In this document: piece after piece, positions 54,243 to 64,000 of the stretch | How the letters are laid out: each line of letters opens with the position of its first letter | How positions within the stretch are numbered: the stretch's first letter is position 1 | Assembly: GCA_963698565.1 (NCBI GenBank) | Contig: CAVORH010000001.1 | Location: forward strand, 77,088-141,087 | Source: Sva-07 sp963698565 | GTDB lineage: Bacteria > Actinomycetota > Acidimicrobiia > Acidimicrobiales > Ilumatobacteraceae | Length of the DNA: 64,000 bases | Direction of reading: 5' to 3' | Made by a program: the position numbers and the translations under genes | The notes under the pieces: model-generated | What the model was told of the DNA's origin: nothing | The model's input: only the letters and a program-made list of their open reading frames with translations | Databases searched by the model: none

Positions 54243-54850
54243 TCAGTGGTCCTGGTCGAAGAAGCCCTTGGTGGGGTCGTCTTCTTCCTCGATGACGGCG
54301 TCGTGCTCGGCGAGGCGGCTTCCGATCGACAGTCGCTGACGGCCTGCGCCGACGGTCTTCTGCAGCTTGTCGAGCAGGATCTCGAACGATCCGAGGCGTT
54401 GGTCGAGGAAGTCCTCGGTCTCGTGCTTGAGGCGACGGGAGTCGGCCTCAGCGGTCTCCATCACCTGGCGCGCCCGCTGTTCGGCGGCACGCGCCACCTC
54501 GGTGCGCTGCACCATGCGTTCGGCACGCACCCGTGCGGCCTCTAGCAACTCGTCGGCTTCGCGACGGGTCTTGGCCACGAACTCCTGGCGTTCCTTGAGC
54601 ATCCACCGCGCCTGACGGAGTTCTTCGGGCAGGCGGTGCAGCGACTCCTCGAGGAGTTCGATGATCTCGTCGCGGTCGATCCGCGGCGACGACGACAGCG
54701 GCATCGTCGGCGCAGTGGCGACGATGATGGCCAGCCGCAGCAGCGTTTCGGCGTCGCCGACGTATCCACCCGGAACACGGGGTCGGGATACTCGTCGTCG
54801 ATGTCGTCGTAGTCGTCGTACTGGCCGCCGTCACGGTCGTCGTAGCTCAT
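54243..54850 (-). CDS. DivIVA/AtpF-like coiled-coil protein (one frameshift as read)
   Basis: An acidic Tyr/Asp-rich N-terminus (MSYDDRDGGQYDDYDDIDD, ATG 54850) is followed after a break near 54780 by IDRDEIIELLEESLHRLPEELR and a long coiled coil with many Arg/Glu heptads, ending DDPTKGFFDQDH. The homologue next to yceD and rnc in mycobacteria is Rv2927c, a coiled-coil protein without a firmly known role. From ATG 54704 alone, 153 aa remain in one frame. Confidence 0.78.
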
Positions 54851-54856
54851 GGTTGC

Positions 54857-55365
54857 TCAGTTCTGCTCACCGTCGAACGTGCGGCGGAGTGCGTCGGCGA
54901 CGATCGCCGGCACGAGGTGATCGATCGCTCCACCGTACTTCGCGATCTCCCGCACGAAGCGGCTGCTGATGTACCCCAGCTCGGGGCGGCAGGGAAGATA
55001 CACCGTCCGAACGCCGGTCACTGCGTAGTTGTTGTGGGCCATCTGCTGCTCGATCTCGAAGTCGCCCACGGTCCGCAGCCCCTTGACGATGAAGTCGACG
55101 TCGGTTCGTTGCGCCGCTTGGACGGCGAGCCCGGTCTGAGCCACCACCGTGACGCCGTCGAGATCGGCGAGGGACTCCACGGCGAGCTGGCGCCGCGTTC
55201 GTCGACCGGGAACAGGCCGGACGGCTTGGAGGGATTGTGCATCACGGCGACCACGACGGAGCCGAAGAGCTCGTACGCCTGCTGGATGACGTCGACGTGT
55301 CCGAGGTGGATCGGGTCGAAGCTCCCCGGGTAGAGCACCCGGGCCGTTGTGGTTCCGCCAGTCAT
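54857..55365 (-). CDS. coaD: Phosphopantetheine adenylyltransferase (one frameshift as read)
   Basis: The fourth step of CoA synthesis. ATG 55365 opens ARVLYPGSFDPIHLGHVDV with the H-x-G-H site. The second frame, from ESLADLDGVTVVAQTG to ISSRFVREIAKYGG, completes it. The break is in the stretch of FPVDER near 55195. About 168 aa when joined, the normal length. Confidence 0.9.
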
Positions 55366-55378
55366 TCGGGGTCCGACC

Positions 55379-55909
55379 CTACAGCGGCCGCACCACGCGT
55401 TCGAGGAAGGTGACCCGCGTGCGCCCGTACCGCTTCGCACGCAACACCGACCAACCGGGTGGCGGTTCGATCTCGGCTCCGGACTCGGCGACCACGAGGT
55501 CGGACGTGACCCGCCCGAGGAGATCGCTCCACCCGTCGAACTCGTACGGCGGGTCGGCGAACACGATGTCGGCATCGATGGTTGCCGCGACCGTCGCGGC
55601 GTCGGCCGCCGCCGCACCACGGGCTGCAGTAGCGCAGGTCGAGCAGGTCGAGGTTGGCGTCGAGGGCCCGCAGCGCAGTGCGGTCACGTTCGACGAACAC
55701 GCAGTGCGCAGCACCCGCGACAGCGCCTCGATCCCGATCGCACCGCTGCCCGCGAAGAGATCGACGACGATCGCACCGTCGAGCACCCCGGCGCTGCCCA
55801 ACGAGTTGAAGACCGCCTGGCACCGGGCACGATCGGTGGTCGGCCGTGTCGACGTACCGTCGGGCGCAACCAGTCGCCGTCCGCCGAGTTCTCCTGCAAC
55901 CACACGCAT
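55379..55909 (-). CDS. rsmD: 16S rRNA m2G966 methyltransferase RsmD (two frameshifts as read)
   Basis: ATG 55909 opens MRVVAGELGGRRLVAPDG. DLFAGSGAIGIEALSR is the SAM motif; the catalytic FADPPYEFDGW lies after the breaks. Between them GAAHCVFVERDRTALRALDAN is in another frame, so breaks lie near 55710 and 55630. Adjacent to coaD, as usual. Confidence 0.9.
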   Translation of the reverse strand: MRVVAGELGGRRLVAPDGTSTRPTTDRARCQAVFNSLGSAGVLDGAIVVDLFAGSGAIGIEALSRVLRTACSSNVTALRCGPSTPTSTCSTCATAARGAAAADAATVAATIDADIVFADPPYEFDGWSDLLGRVTSDLVVAESGAEIEPPPGWSVLRAKRYGRTRVTFLERVVRPL

Positions 55910-55967
55910 CCTCGGAACGATACGAGCAGATGCACGCCACGGCGGCCGCACGGGCAAGACTGGTGCG

Positions 55968-56168
55968 GTGTTGACCCCGACCCCCGAGATCATCTGCATC
56001 GACTGCGGCGGCCGGTGCTTCCTGCTCACCCATCCACCCGAGGACGGGATCTGGGAACCCGGCGACGTGATCGCCTACCGCTGCGAGGACTGCCTCGACC
56101 GCTGGGATCTCGTCATGTCCGACGAGGACGACGCCGAGATCGCCCGCGGCGACGCCCCGTTCTCGTGA
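55968..56168 (+). CDS. Small zinc-ribbon protein, unknown function
   Basis: 66 aa from GTG 55968 with the following TTG as second codon. Two C-x2-C pairs (ICIDCGG near 10-13 and RCEDCLDRWD near 41-44) suggest one bound zinc. An acidic tail follows. It diverges from rsmD. The last three codons and stop lie inside the family 1 hairpin at 56160. Confidence 0.7.
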   Translation: MLTPTPEIICIDCGGRCFLLTHPPEDGIWEPGDVIAYRCEDCLDRWDLVMSDEDDAEIARGDAPFS

Positions 56169-56206
56169 ACTCGTGCGCGAGTAATCCCGCGACGAGTTCA
56201 CGAGAA
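56160..56206. terminator. Hairpin, family 1 (copy C), between convergent genes
   Basis: TTCTCGTGAACTCGT (56160-56174) pairs with ACGAGTTCACGAGAA (56192-56206) around a 17-base loop in which CGCG can pair again. The 15-base arms are identical to the outer arms at 25806. The left arm includes the final Phe-Ser-stop of the zinc-ribbon gene. Confidence 0.8.
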
Positions 56207-56222
56207 CCGACGGGGGCTGCGC

Positions 56223-58364
56223 TCAGCTCTTGGCGAGGAACGCTTCGTCGCGTTCGCTGAACAGCAGGGCGAGTTCGTCGGCGAGATCGGGGTGGGTGTC
56301 CAACTCGGGATCGGCGTCGACGATCTCGAAGGCGACCTCGCGGGCGAGCTCCACCAGGTGCCGGTCGCGACGCGGCGACGCCAGCTTGAGGTCACTGCGC
56401 CCCTTCTGCGACGTCGACATCAGCGTGCCCTCGCCCCGCAGATCCAGGTCGACCTCCGCGAGCTCGAACCCGTCGGTGGTCGCCACGAGCGCCTCGACCC
56501 GAGGGTTGCCGGCCCCGATCTCGCTGTCGGCGGGCTGCTGGGTCACCAGCCAGCACGTGGAGGCGTGGGCTCCGCGCCCGACGCGCCACGCAGCTGATGG
56601 AGCTCCGCGATCCCGAACCGGTCGGCGTCGAGGATCGCCATCACGGTGGCGTTCGGCACGTCGACACCGACCTCGATCACCGTGGTCGCCACGAGCACGT
56701 CGAGCTGCCCGGTTCGGAACGACTCCATCGTCGCCTCCTTCTCGGCCGACGCGAGCCGACCGTGCAGCAGCCCGAGCCGGAGGCCGGCCAGCTCCACGGC
56801 TGCAAGCCGCTCGAACGTCTCCTCGGCAGAAGCGACCTCGAGCTTCTCGCTCTCACCGATCAACGGACACACCGCGTACGCCTGACGGCCGGCGGCGACC
56901 TCGTTGCGGATGTCGGCCCACACCTCGGCCTCGAGCAGCGGTCCCTCCGCCCACTTCGTCACGATCGGGGTGCGACCCGGCGGGAGCTCGTCGAGCACGC
57001 TCACGTCGAGATCGCCGTACACCGTCATCGCCGCGGTGCGGGGGATCGGCGTCGCCGTCATCACGAGCATGTCAGGTACCGCCACCGCCGACCGTCTTGG
57101 CGCGCAGCGCTGCCCGCTGCTCGACACCGAAACGGTGCTGCTCGTCGACCACGACCGCGCCGAGGGCACCAGAAGTCGACCGCGTCCTGGATCAGCGCAT
57201 GGGTACCGATCACGATGTCGACCGTGCCGTCGGCGAGGCCGGCAAGCACCTCCCGGCGCTCGGCGCCGGTGACCCGGTTCGTCAACAACTCGACGCGCAA
57301 CGGCCGGTCGCCGAACAGGTTGCCGGGGTCGGGCACGCTCACACCGGCGAGCAGCGCCCGTACGCCAGCGGAGTGCTGATCGGCGAGCACCTCGGTCGGG
57401 GCCATCAGCCGGCTTGATGACCACCCTGTACTGCGGCGAGCATCGTCGCCACCGCCACCACCGTCTTGCCGGAGCCCACGTCACCCTGGAGGAGACGATG
57501 CATCGGGTGCGGCGCCGCCAGATCGGCTTCGATCTCGGCGATGGCGCGACGTACCGCGCCGGTGAGGTCGTAGGGCAGTGCGTCGTAGAAGCGCCGCACC
57601 AGTTCACCGTCGACGGCGTGCACGAGGCCCGCGCTGCTCGCGCTCCATGGCCCGCTTGCGCAGCACCAGCACCAGCTGGACCCGCAGGAGTTCGTCGAAC
57701 GCCAGGCGTCGCCGAGCCGCCTCCTTCTCGGCGATCGACTCGGGGAGGTGGATGCTGCCCAGGGCGTCGTAGCGACCGAGCAGCCCGAGACGGTGGCGGA
57801 TGTCGTCCGGCAGCGGATCGGCGATCCCCGCGTTCTCGACACCGTCGCAGCGCCTCCTCCACCCACCCGGCGATCTCCCAGGTGTTGATCTGCGCCTTCT
57901 CGCTCTGCGGGTAGATCGGCACGATCCGGCCGGTCCGGTCGCCGATCAGGTCGACGACGGGGTTCGACATCTGGAGCCCACCCCGGTACACGTCGGCCTT
58001 GCCGAACGACCGCGATCTGCAACCCCTCGCGGAGTTGGCGTTCCCGCCACGGCTGGTTGAAGAACACGACCTCCATCCGACCGGAGCCGTCGCCGACGTT
58101 CACGGTCACCATCGTTCGACGGTTGCGGGTGGTGCGCTTGGTCACCGAGCGCACGGTGACGAGGACGAGCGCTTCGGTCCCCGGAACCAGGTCGGCGATC
58201 CGCGCCTCGTTCGAGCGGTCGACCCATCGACGGGGGTAAAACGTGACCAGATCGAGCAGGTTCTCGACGCCGAGCAGCGCGAGCGACGATCGCTTCTTGT
58301 CGCCGACACCTCTCAGTCGACCGACGTCGATGTCAGCGAGATCGCGCAGCGCCAGTGCCGTCAT
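56223..58364 (-). CDS. recG: ATP-dependent DNA helicase RecG (many frameshifts as read)
   Basis: ATG 58364 opens ALALRDLADIDVGRLRGVGDKK, the wedge domain. LLQGDVGSGKTVVAVAT is Walker A, and MLVMTATPIPRTAAMTVYGDLD and the final SEIGAGNPRVEALVATTDGF lie in other frames. I count at least seven breaks between 57985 and 56545. RecG rewinds stalled forks. The start overlaps the fakA-like stop (ATGA), so the two are coupled. Confidence 0.88.
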
Positions 58365-60001
58365 TCGACGCCGAACAGGTACGGGTAGAGCGGCTGGCCC
58401 CCGGAGACGACGCTCACCGTGACCTCGTGCGCCGCTTCCAGGTGACGGGTGATCTCCCGGGTGGCGGCGAGATCGGCACCGGCGCCGGAGATCACCGTGA
58501 CGACCTCGGACTCGCCACCGATGAGGGCATCGAGCACCGCGACCGCCGCCGCGGAGGACGAGGGAGCGATCACGGCCACCTCGCCGTTCACGACCCCGAG
58601 CCAGTCGCCCTCGGTGATCGGCCCGGCTGGGGTCGTGGCGTGGCGCACCGCCTGCGTCACCTCACCCCAGCCACACCGTGCCGCCGCCTCGCCCATTGCT
58701 GCCACGCTGGCAGCCGGGTCGTTGCCCGGGAGGAATGCCAGCATCGCGGCCAGACCCTCCGGCACCGACCGCGTCGGCACCACGTGCACGGTCTTCGCGG
58801 TGAGCGCATCGAGTTGCTCGGCGACCGGAACGATGTTCTTGTTGTTGGGCAGCACGATCACGACCTGCCGCGTCCACCGCCTCCACGACGGACAGCACCT
58901 CGCGGACCGACGGGTTCATCGTCTGGCCGCCTGCCACCACCCCCTGGGCTCCGGCCTGGCGGAACAACTCGAGGATCCCCGCTCCCGCCCCGACCGCAAC
59001 GACACCGACCGCCGCGGTGGCGAACTGGGGCAGCGGCTGGAACACGGGTTCACGGTGATGCGCCTCGTCGGCGGCCTGTTCGAGGAGATCGGTGTCTCGA
59101 TCCGCTCGGGACGCCCCACGGCCAGCCCCGCTTCGATCGCGGGTCCGATGAAGTCGGTGTGGATGTGACAGTTCCACACTCCGCCGTCACCGACCACGAC
59201 GATCGACTCGCCGATCTCGGACCAGGCGTCGCGCAGTCGGTCGCCGGCATCGTCGTCGGTGGAGCGCAGCAGGTACATCACCTCGTAGCGCAGGTCGGCG
59301 ATGTCGCCCCTCGCCTCTCCCAGTGCCGGGAGGAGGCGGACCACGGCAGCCGCGAAAGATCGCCTCGGGGAGGACCACTTCCTCACCGGTCACCTCCTCG
59401 AGAAAGGCTGCCAGCAGGAGGAGGAAGCCGGCACCCCCGGCGTCGACCACGCCTGCCTCCTTGAGGACGGGGAGCAGCTCGGGGGTCGAAGCGAGCGACT
59501 CCTCGGCGCGCTGGTACACCCGGAGGAGGAACTCGGCGAGATCCTCGCCGACAGGCGTGTCGGTCGAGGCGGCCGCTCCGGCCGCCTCGCGGCAGGACGG
59601 TGAGGATGGTGCCTTCCACCGGCCTGCCCACCGCCTTGTAGGCGGCCGTCGAGGCACGGTCGAGGGCATCGACGATCTGGGCGGCTCCGACGCTCTGCTC
59701 GTTGCGAAAGGCATCGGCGATCCCACGGAGGATCTGGGAGAGGATGATGCCGCTGTTTCCCTGGGCGCCCATGAGCGAACCGTGGGCGATGGCCGTGGCC
59801 ACCTGCTCCATGCTCTCGGCACGCGGGTGGTCGGCGACCACCGACTCCACCGTGAGGGTCATGTTCGTCCCGGTGTCGCCGTCGGGCACGGGATAGACGT
59901 TGAGCCGGTTCAGCCCGGCACGTGGTCGCGGACGGCGTCGCGGAAAGTTCGGACGGACTCGCGGGGAGCGCAGCGGTGTTCAACCGTTCCAGTGTCGGCA
60001 C
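58361..60001 (-). CDS. FakA-like DAK2-domain fatty acid kinase subunit (several frameshifts as read)
   Basis: GTG 60001 opens PTLERLNTAAL. The kinase domain has NRLNVYPVPDGDTGTNMTLT (ATP/metal aspartates) and HGSLMGAQGNSGIILSQIL. The middle IESIVVVGDGGVWNCHIHTD and the C-terminal VLPNNKNIVPVAEQLDAL are in different frames; breaks lie near 59920, 59590, 59350, 59080 and 58870, possibly more. In other bacteria FakA phosphorylates fatty acids delivered by FakB (DegV). No fakB is nearby. Confidence 0.82.
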
Positions 60002-60247
60002 GGTCGACGAGCTTACGAGCCGGCGGAGCAGTCGGACGCCTCTGCGCCGCATCCGACGGTTCCCGAGCGCCGACGTCCGCCGGAGCGGCCGACGATCACC
60101 GACGACGTTGCGTGGCGCCGACCCATCGACTTGGTACATTTCATGGCTGTCCCGACAGGCGGAATCCTCGTCGGGCGACCACGGGTCGAACAACGACCCG
60201 GGGAACGTGATCGAGCCGGGGTTCCCGGCGGCCCGCAGGAGACTCCA

Positions 60248-60440
60248 ATGGCATCGAAATGTGAAGTGTGTGGCAAGGGCCCGTCGTGGGGCATGTCGGT
60301 GTCGCACTCCCACCGCCGCACCAAGCGTCGCTGGAACCCGAACATCCAGCACGTGCGCGCCAACGTCAACGGCGCCGCCGACCACCGTCAACGTCTGCAC
60401 CGGCTGCATCAAGTCCGGCAAGATCGTCAAGGCCGGCTGA
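60248..60440 (+). CDS. rpmB: 50S ribosomal protein L28 (one extra base as read)
   Basis: Start ATG 60248 after AGGAG (60237-60241). CEVCGKGPSWGMSVSHSHRR and, after a break near 60375, VNVCTGCIKSGKIVKAG. The 193-nt length is one above a codon multiple, so a single inserted base in GGCGCCGCCGACC explains it. Divergent from fakA; the 246-base gap holds their promoters and no visible gene. Confidence 0.93.
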
Positions 60441-60452
60441 GCCACCAGCGAC

Positions 60453-60674
60453 ATGCAGGGCGTCATCAAGGCCTACGACCCCGCAAGCGGTGACGGACTC
60501 GTGATGTCCGACACCGATCTCAACGACTACGAACTCGCCGCCGATGCACTCGACGGCTCGATCTTCCGCATGCTCCGTCAGGGCCAGCACGTGGTCTTCG
60601 AACTCGACGATGCCGGCCAGGCCACACGCCTGCGCCTCGGCTCCGAGGCCGACATGAAGACCCCCGGCGCCTGA
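60453..60674 (+). CDS. Small OB/cold-shock-like protein, unknown
   Basis: 73 aa. MQGVIKAYDPASGDGLVMSD resembles the first two strands of a CspA OB fold, and GQHVVFELDDAGQATRLRLG the last two, but RNP motifs are absent. One of the few intact reading frames in the damaged stretch. It follows rpmB by 12 bases. The 183 bases beyond it to pckG show no gene. Confidence 0.65.
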   Translation: MQGVIKAYDPASGDGLVMSDTDLNDYELAADALDGSIFRMLRQGQHVVFELDDAGQATRLRLGSEADMKTPGA

Positions 60675-60857
60675 GCCACCGCCGTCGCACCCACGAAATC
60701 CTGACTTTCGTCCCTCCTGTTGTGTTTCGCCTGCGGCAGTGGCGCGCCCTACGCTGGATTGACGTACGCAGCACCGGCACACGAGCTCGGGCCGGTGTCG
60801 CCTGACAACACCCCCCCAACACGAACTCAACCCTGGAACTCGACGAGGAGTCACGAG

Positions 60858-62637
60858 ATGAGCGGAACCACCACCAACCAGCGACTGAAGGACTGGGTGG
60901 CCGACTGGGCCGCAGTGATGCAGCCGGCCGACATCTACTGGTGCGACGGCTCCGCCGACGAGTACGAGCACCTTGCCAGCAGCTGGTCGACTCCGGCACC
61001 TTCACCAGCTCGACGAGGCCAGCGCCGAACAGCTACTGGGCGCATCCGACCCGGGCGACGTGGCACGGGTCGAGGATCGCACCTTCATCTGCGCCGCCAA
61101 GGAAGACGACGCCGGCCCGAACAACAACTGGCGGACGACCCGCCGAGATGCGCGCCAAGATGACCCGGCTCTACACCGGTTCGATGAAGGGCCGCACGAT
61201 GTACGTGGTTCCGTTCTCGATGGGTCCGCTCGGCTCCCCATCGCTCACATCGGCGTGCAGCTGACCGACTCCGCCTACGTCGCCGCCAACATGCGGATCA
61301 TGACCCGCATGGGCCAGGGCGCGCTCGACGCCCTCGGCAACGGCGACTGGGTCCGTGCCTCCATTCGGTGGGCGCGCCGCTCGCCGACGGCCAGGACGTG
61401 GCGTGGCCGTGCGACGCCGAGAACAAGTACATCGTCCACTTCCCCGAGACCCGTGAGATCTGGTCCTACGGGTCCGGCTACGGCGGCAACGCCCTGCTCG
61501 GCAAGAAGTGCTCGCGCTGCGGATCGCCTCGGTGATGGCCCGCGACGACGGCTGGCTCGCCGAGCACATGCTGATCCTCAAGCTGACCAGCCCCGAGGCG
61601 AGTCAAGTACATCGCCGGGGCGTTCCCCTCGGCCTGCGGCAAGACGAACATGGCGATGATCGTGCCGACCGTTCCGGGCTGGACGGCCGAGATGATCGGC
61701 GACGACATCTGCTGGATGCACTTCGGTGAGGACGGCCGGCTGTACGCGCACAACCCCGAGGCGGGGTTGTTCGGCGTCGCCCCAGGCACCGGCTGGGAGA
61801 CCAACCCGGCCGCGATGGGGCCGTCAAGGGCGACTCCATCTTCACCAACGTCGCCCTCACCGACGACGGCGACGTGTGGTGGGAGGGCATGACCGACAAG
61901 CCGCCGGCACACGCCACCGACTGGAAGGGCAACGCCTGGTCGCCCGACTCCGGCGTCCTGTCCGCGCACCCGAACGCACGGTTCTCCACCCCCTCGCAAG
62001 TGCCCATCCTCGCCCCGGAGTACGACGAGCCGAAGGGCGTGCCGATCTCGGCGATCCTGTTCGGCGGCGGCCGGCGAGCGTCATCCCGCTCGTCACGCAG
62101 GCACGCGACTGGGCACACGGGGTCTTCCTCGGTGCGACGATGGCTAGCGAGACGACCGCTGCCGCCGCGGGCACGCGTCGGGGCGCTCCGGTGCGACCCG
62201 ATGGCGATGCTGCCGTTCTTCGGATACCACGCCGGCGACTACTTCGCCCACTGGTTGGAGGTGGGGAAGGGTACCGATGCGGCCAAGCTGCCGAAGGTCT
62301 TCTTCGTCAACTGGTTCCGCAAGGGCGACGACGGCCGCTTCCTCTGGCCGGGCTTCGGGGAGAACAGCCGCGTGCTCGCGTGGGTCGTCGGCCGGCTCGA
62401 GGGCCGCACGGACGCCGTCGAGACCCCGATCGGCTTCGTGCCCACCGTGCAGTCCCTCGACACCGAGGGCCTGGAGGTGGACGCCGCCGACCTCGACGCG
62501 ATCCTGTCGGTCGACATCGACGGCTGGAAGTCGGCGATCCCCAGATCCGCGAGTACTACGCCCAGTTCGGCGATCGCCTCCCCGCCGCCCTGAACATCGA
62601 GGTCGACACCCTCGAGGCCAAACTCGCCGACGCCTGA
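60858..62637 (+). CDS. pckG: Phosphoenolpyruvate carboxykinase, GTP type (many frameshifts as read)
   Basis: ATG 60858 follows GAGGAG and opens QRLKDWVADWAAVMQPADI. Further pieces in shifting frames are MRAKMTRLYTGSMKGRTMYV, the kinase loop region with GRAFPSACGKTNMAM-like codons near 61620, EMIGDDICWMHFGEDGRLYA, and KVFFVNWFRKGDDGRFLWPG, ending LEAKLADA. At least eight breaks between 60975 and 62540. It converts oxaloacetate to PEP in gluconeogenesis. Joined length is about 590 aa, normal for PckG. Confidence 0.9.
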
Positions 62638-62659
62638 GCCGTTTCGGTGAGCGGATCGC

Positions 62660-63958
62660 GTGCCTCGAAGATCTGAGGTCACGCTCACCGGCGCGATCGC
62701 CATCGGCATCGGTGGCATGGTCGGCGGCGGAATCTTCGCCGTCCTGGGTGTTGCCGCGGAGCAGGCCAGCGGCACGACACCGATCGCGTTCGCCGTCGCC
62801 GGCGCCATTGCGGCGCTGACCGCCTACTCCTACTCGAAGCTCTCGGTCCGGTACCCCTCGGCGGGTGGGACCGTCACGTTCATCGATCGGATCTTCGGCG
62901 TCGAGCCGCTGACCGGCGGTGTCAACATCGTGCTGTGGGCCGGCTACATCGCAACGACGGGCCTCTACGCGGCGGCGTTCGGGCACTATGCGGCGACGCT
63001 GCTGCCCGGCAACGCCGAGACGTCGGCGCTGGCATTCAAGTCGCTCGCGGTGCTCGGGATCCTGGTTCCGTGGATCATCAACCTCGCCAACGCCGGTCTG
63101 ATCGCCCGAACCGAGCGTGCGGTGGTTGCGCTGAAACTGGTGATCCTGCTTGGTGGTGGTTGCTGCGGGGATCCCTGCGGCAACCACCGGAGCCGGCTCG
63201 ATCCTTCGTCGTGGTCGTCCCACGTCGATCGTCGCCGCCGGCATGCTGATCTTCGTCGCCTACGAGGGGTTCGAGCTGATCGCCAACTCCTCGGCCGAGG
63301 TCCGGGATCCGTCACACACGTTGCCGAGGGCGTACACGTGGAGCAACGCGATCGTCGTGGTCCTGTACGTCTCGATCTAAGCCGTCGTCGTCGCCTCGCT
63401 CACACCCGCAGAGATCCGAGCGTCCGCCGACTTCGCTCTGGCAGAGGCGGCCGCAGCATCGCTCGGGGGCGCCGGATTCACCATGGTCGCGCTGTCGGCG
63501 GTCCTCGCAACATTCTGCCCGCGATCAACGCCACCCTCTACGGCACCTCGCGACTGAGCTTCACGCTGGCGACGGAGGGCGAACTGCCGCCGGAGTTCGA
63601 GCGGCGGGAATGGAATCAACCGATCGGTCTGCACATCACCACGGTGCTCGGGCTCGCGATCACCATCGGTCTGCCGCTCGAGAGCATCTCGAGCCTGTCG
63701 AGTTCGATCTTCCTGATCGTGTTCGCGGTGGTGAACCTGGCGGCGTACCGCGCCGACCACACGACCGGGGTACGACGGCCGATCTCACTGGCGGTATTCC
63801 TGGGCTGTGTCTCGTCGTTCGTCGTCCTGACCGCCCACAACGTGCGTGGCGACCGCCGAGCACTGGTCGTGCTGGTCGCCCTGCTCAGCTGCGCCCTCGT
63901 CGGCGAGACGCTCATCCTTCGCCGCCGGCGCCAGGCGCAACACCACTCGACCGTTTGA
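62660..63958 (+). CDS. APC-family amino acid permease (frameshifts and an in-frame stop as read)
   Basis: GTG 62660 opens TLTGAIAIGIGGMVGGGIFAVLG, the APC helix-1 signature (motif). After a break near 63150 the frame gives GMLIFVAYEGFELIANSSAEVRDP, conserved in APC transporters, but stops at TAA 63378-63380. The sequence resumes in that frame with AVVVASLTPAEIRASADFAL, and another break near 63510 returns to INATLYGTSRLSFTLATEGELP and the last helices. It may be a real pseudogene or share the region's error. Substrate unknown. Confidence 0.7.
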   Translation: MPRRSEVTLTGAIAIGIGGMVGGGIFAVLGVAAEQASGTTPIAFAVAGAIAALTAYSYSKLSVRYPSAGGTVTFIDRIFGVEPLTGGVNIVLWAGYIATTGLYAAAFGHYAATLLPGNAETSALAFKSLAVLGILVPWIINLANAGLIARTERAVVALKLVILLGGGCCGDPCGNHRSRLDPSSWSSHVDRRRRHADLRRLRGVRADRQLLGRGPGSVTHVAEGVHVEQRDRRGPVRLDLSRRRRLAHTRRDPSVRRLRSGRGGRSIARGRRIHHGRAVGGPRNILPAINATLYGTSRLSFTLATEGELPPEFERREWNQPIGLHITTVLGLAITIGLPLESISSLSSSIFLIVFAVVNLAAYRADHTTGVRRPISLAVFLGCVSSFVVLTAHNVRGDRRALVVLVALLSCALVGETLILRRRRQAQHHSTV

Positions 63959-64000
63959 GCCGGACCGGTTCGCCGCCGGCGATGCCGATCCGACCTCCGG

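Noticed and set aside
53250..63520. Programmed frameshifting or phase variation
   Set aside because: Breaks occur in nearly every gene regardless of function, without slippery sites or repeats at the breaks; consensus error is simpler.

Overview
The window is about 64 kb of very GC-rich, densely packed chromosome. It reads as an actinobacterium. nrdR, a ChiZ-type LysM gene and divergent lexA, then hflX-dapF-miaA, miaB and recA, follow the order known from Mycobacterium. The LexA boxes are of the CGAAC-N4-GTTCG type, and there is a SigK/RskA-like pair. Coupled 4-base start/stop overlaps (ATGA, GTGA) are very common. An Acidimicrobiia (Ilumatobacter-like) origin fits the gene content, but that is inference. 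I see no mobile element, prophage, CRISPR array or rRNA; the only RNA genes found are two tRNAs.

Layout. 0-11.5 kb: RibD-like reductase, nrdR, chiZ-like gene and lexA with three SOS boxes; then a tightly overlapping minus-strand block (chorismate mutase, miaA, dapF, hflX, dapC), miaB and recA with an SOS box. 11.7-13.7 kb: a translationally coupled PhnZ-like HD diiron oxygenase and a formylglycine-type hydrolase, a candidate organophosphonate module. 13.7-26.4 kb: membrane proteins, acyl-CoA dehydrogenase, PHP hydrolase, tRNA-Lys and tRNA-His, TauE/SafE, two flavodoxin-fold oxidoreductases, psuG, an anti-sigma/sigma pair, an RNA methyltransferase and rpe. 26.5-32.9 kb: an AddB/AddA-like recombination nuclease pair. 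32.9-39.9 kb: a fucose-isomerase-like protein with a PfkB kinase, a SulP transporter, a fused phosphoribosyltransferase-hydrolase and an enoyl-CoA hydratase. 40-60 kb, minus strand: the conserved growth cluster yraN, rplS, trmD, rimM, KH protein, rpsP, ffh, ftsY, smc, mutM, rnc, acpP, plsX, rpmF, yceD, coiled-coil protein, coaD, rsmD, recG, fakA-like. 60-64 kb, plus strand: rpmB, a small OB-like gene, pckG and an APC transporter.

About 53.25-63.5 kb is damaged. Nearly every gene there, including essential ones, has one or more single-base-type frameshifts, whereas the first 53 kb has none that I can see. Consensus error is the most likely reason, so those genes are annotated as real genes spanning frameshifts.

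Three families of intergenic hairpins recur, nearly always just behind a stop codon: arms with TTCTCGTGAAC (three loci), arms with CCGAAAAATGCC (two loci) and a 60-bp-period pair near 22.1 kb. They probably act as terminators and may be a dispersed palindromic repeat family. miaA appears to start at a CTG that overlaps the stop of the preceding gene. No gene-free gap exceeds 300 bases.
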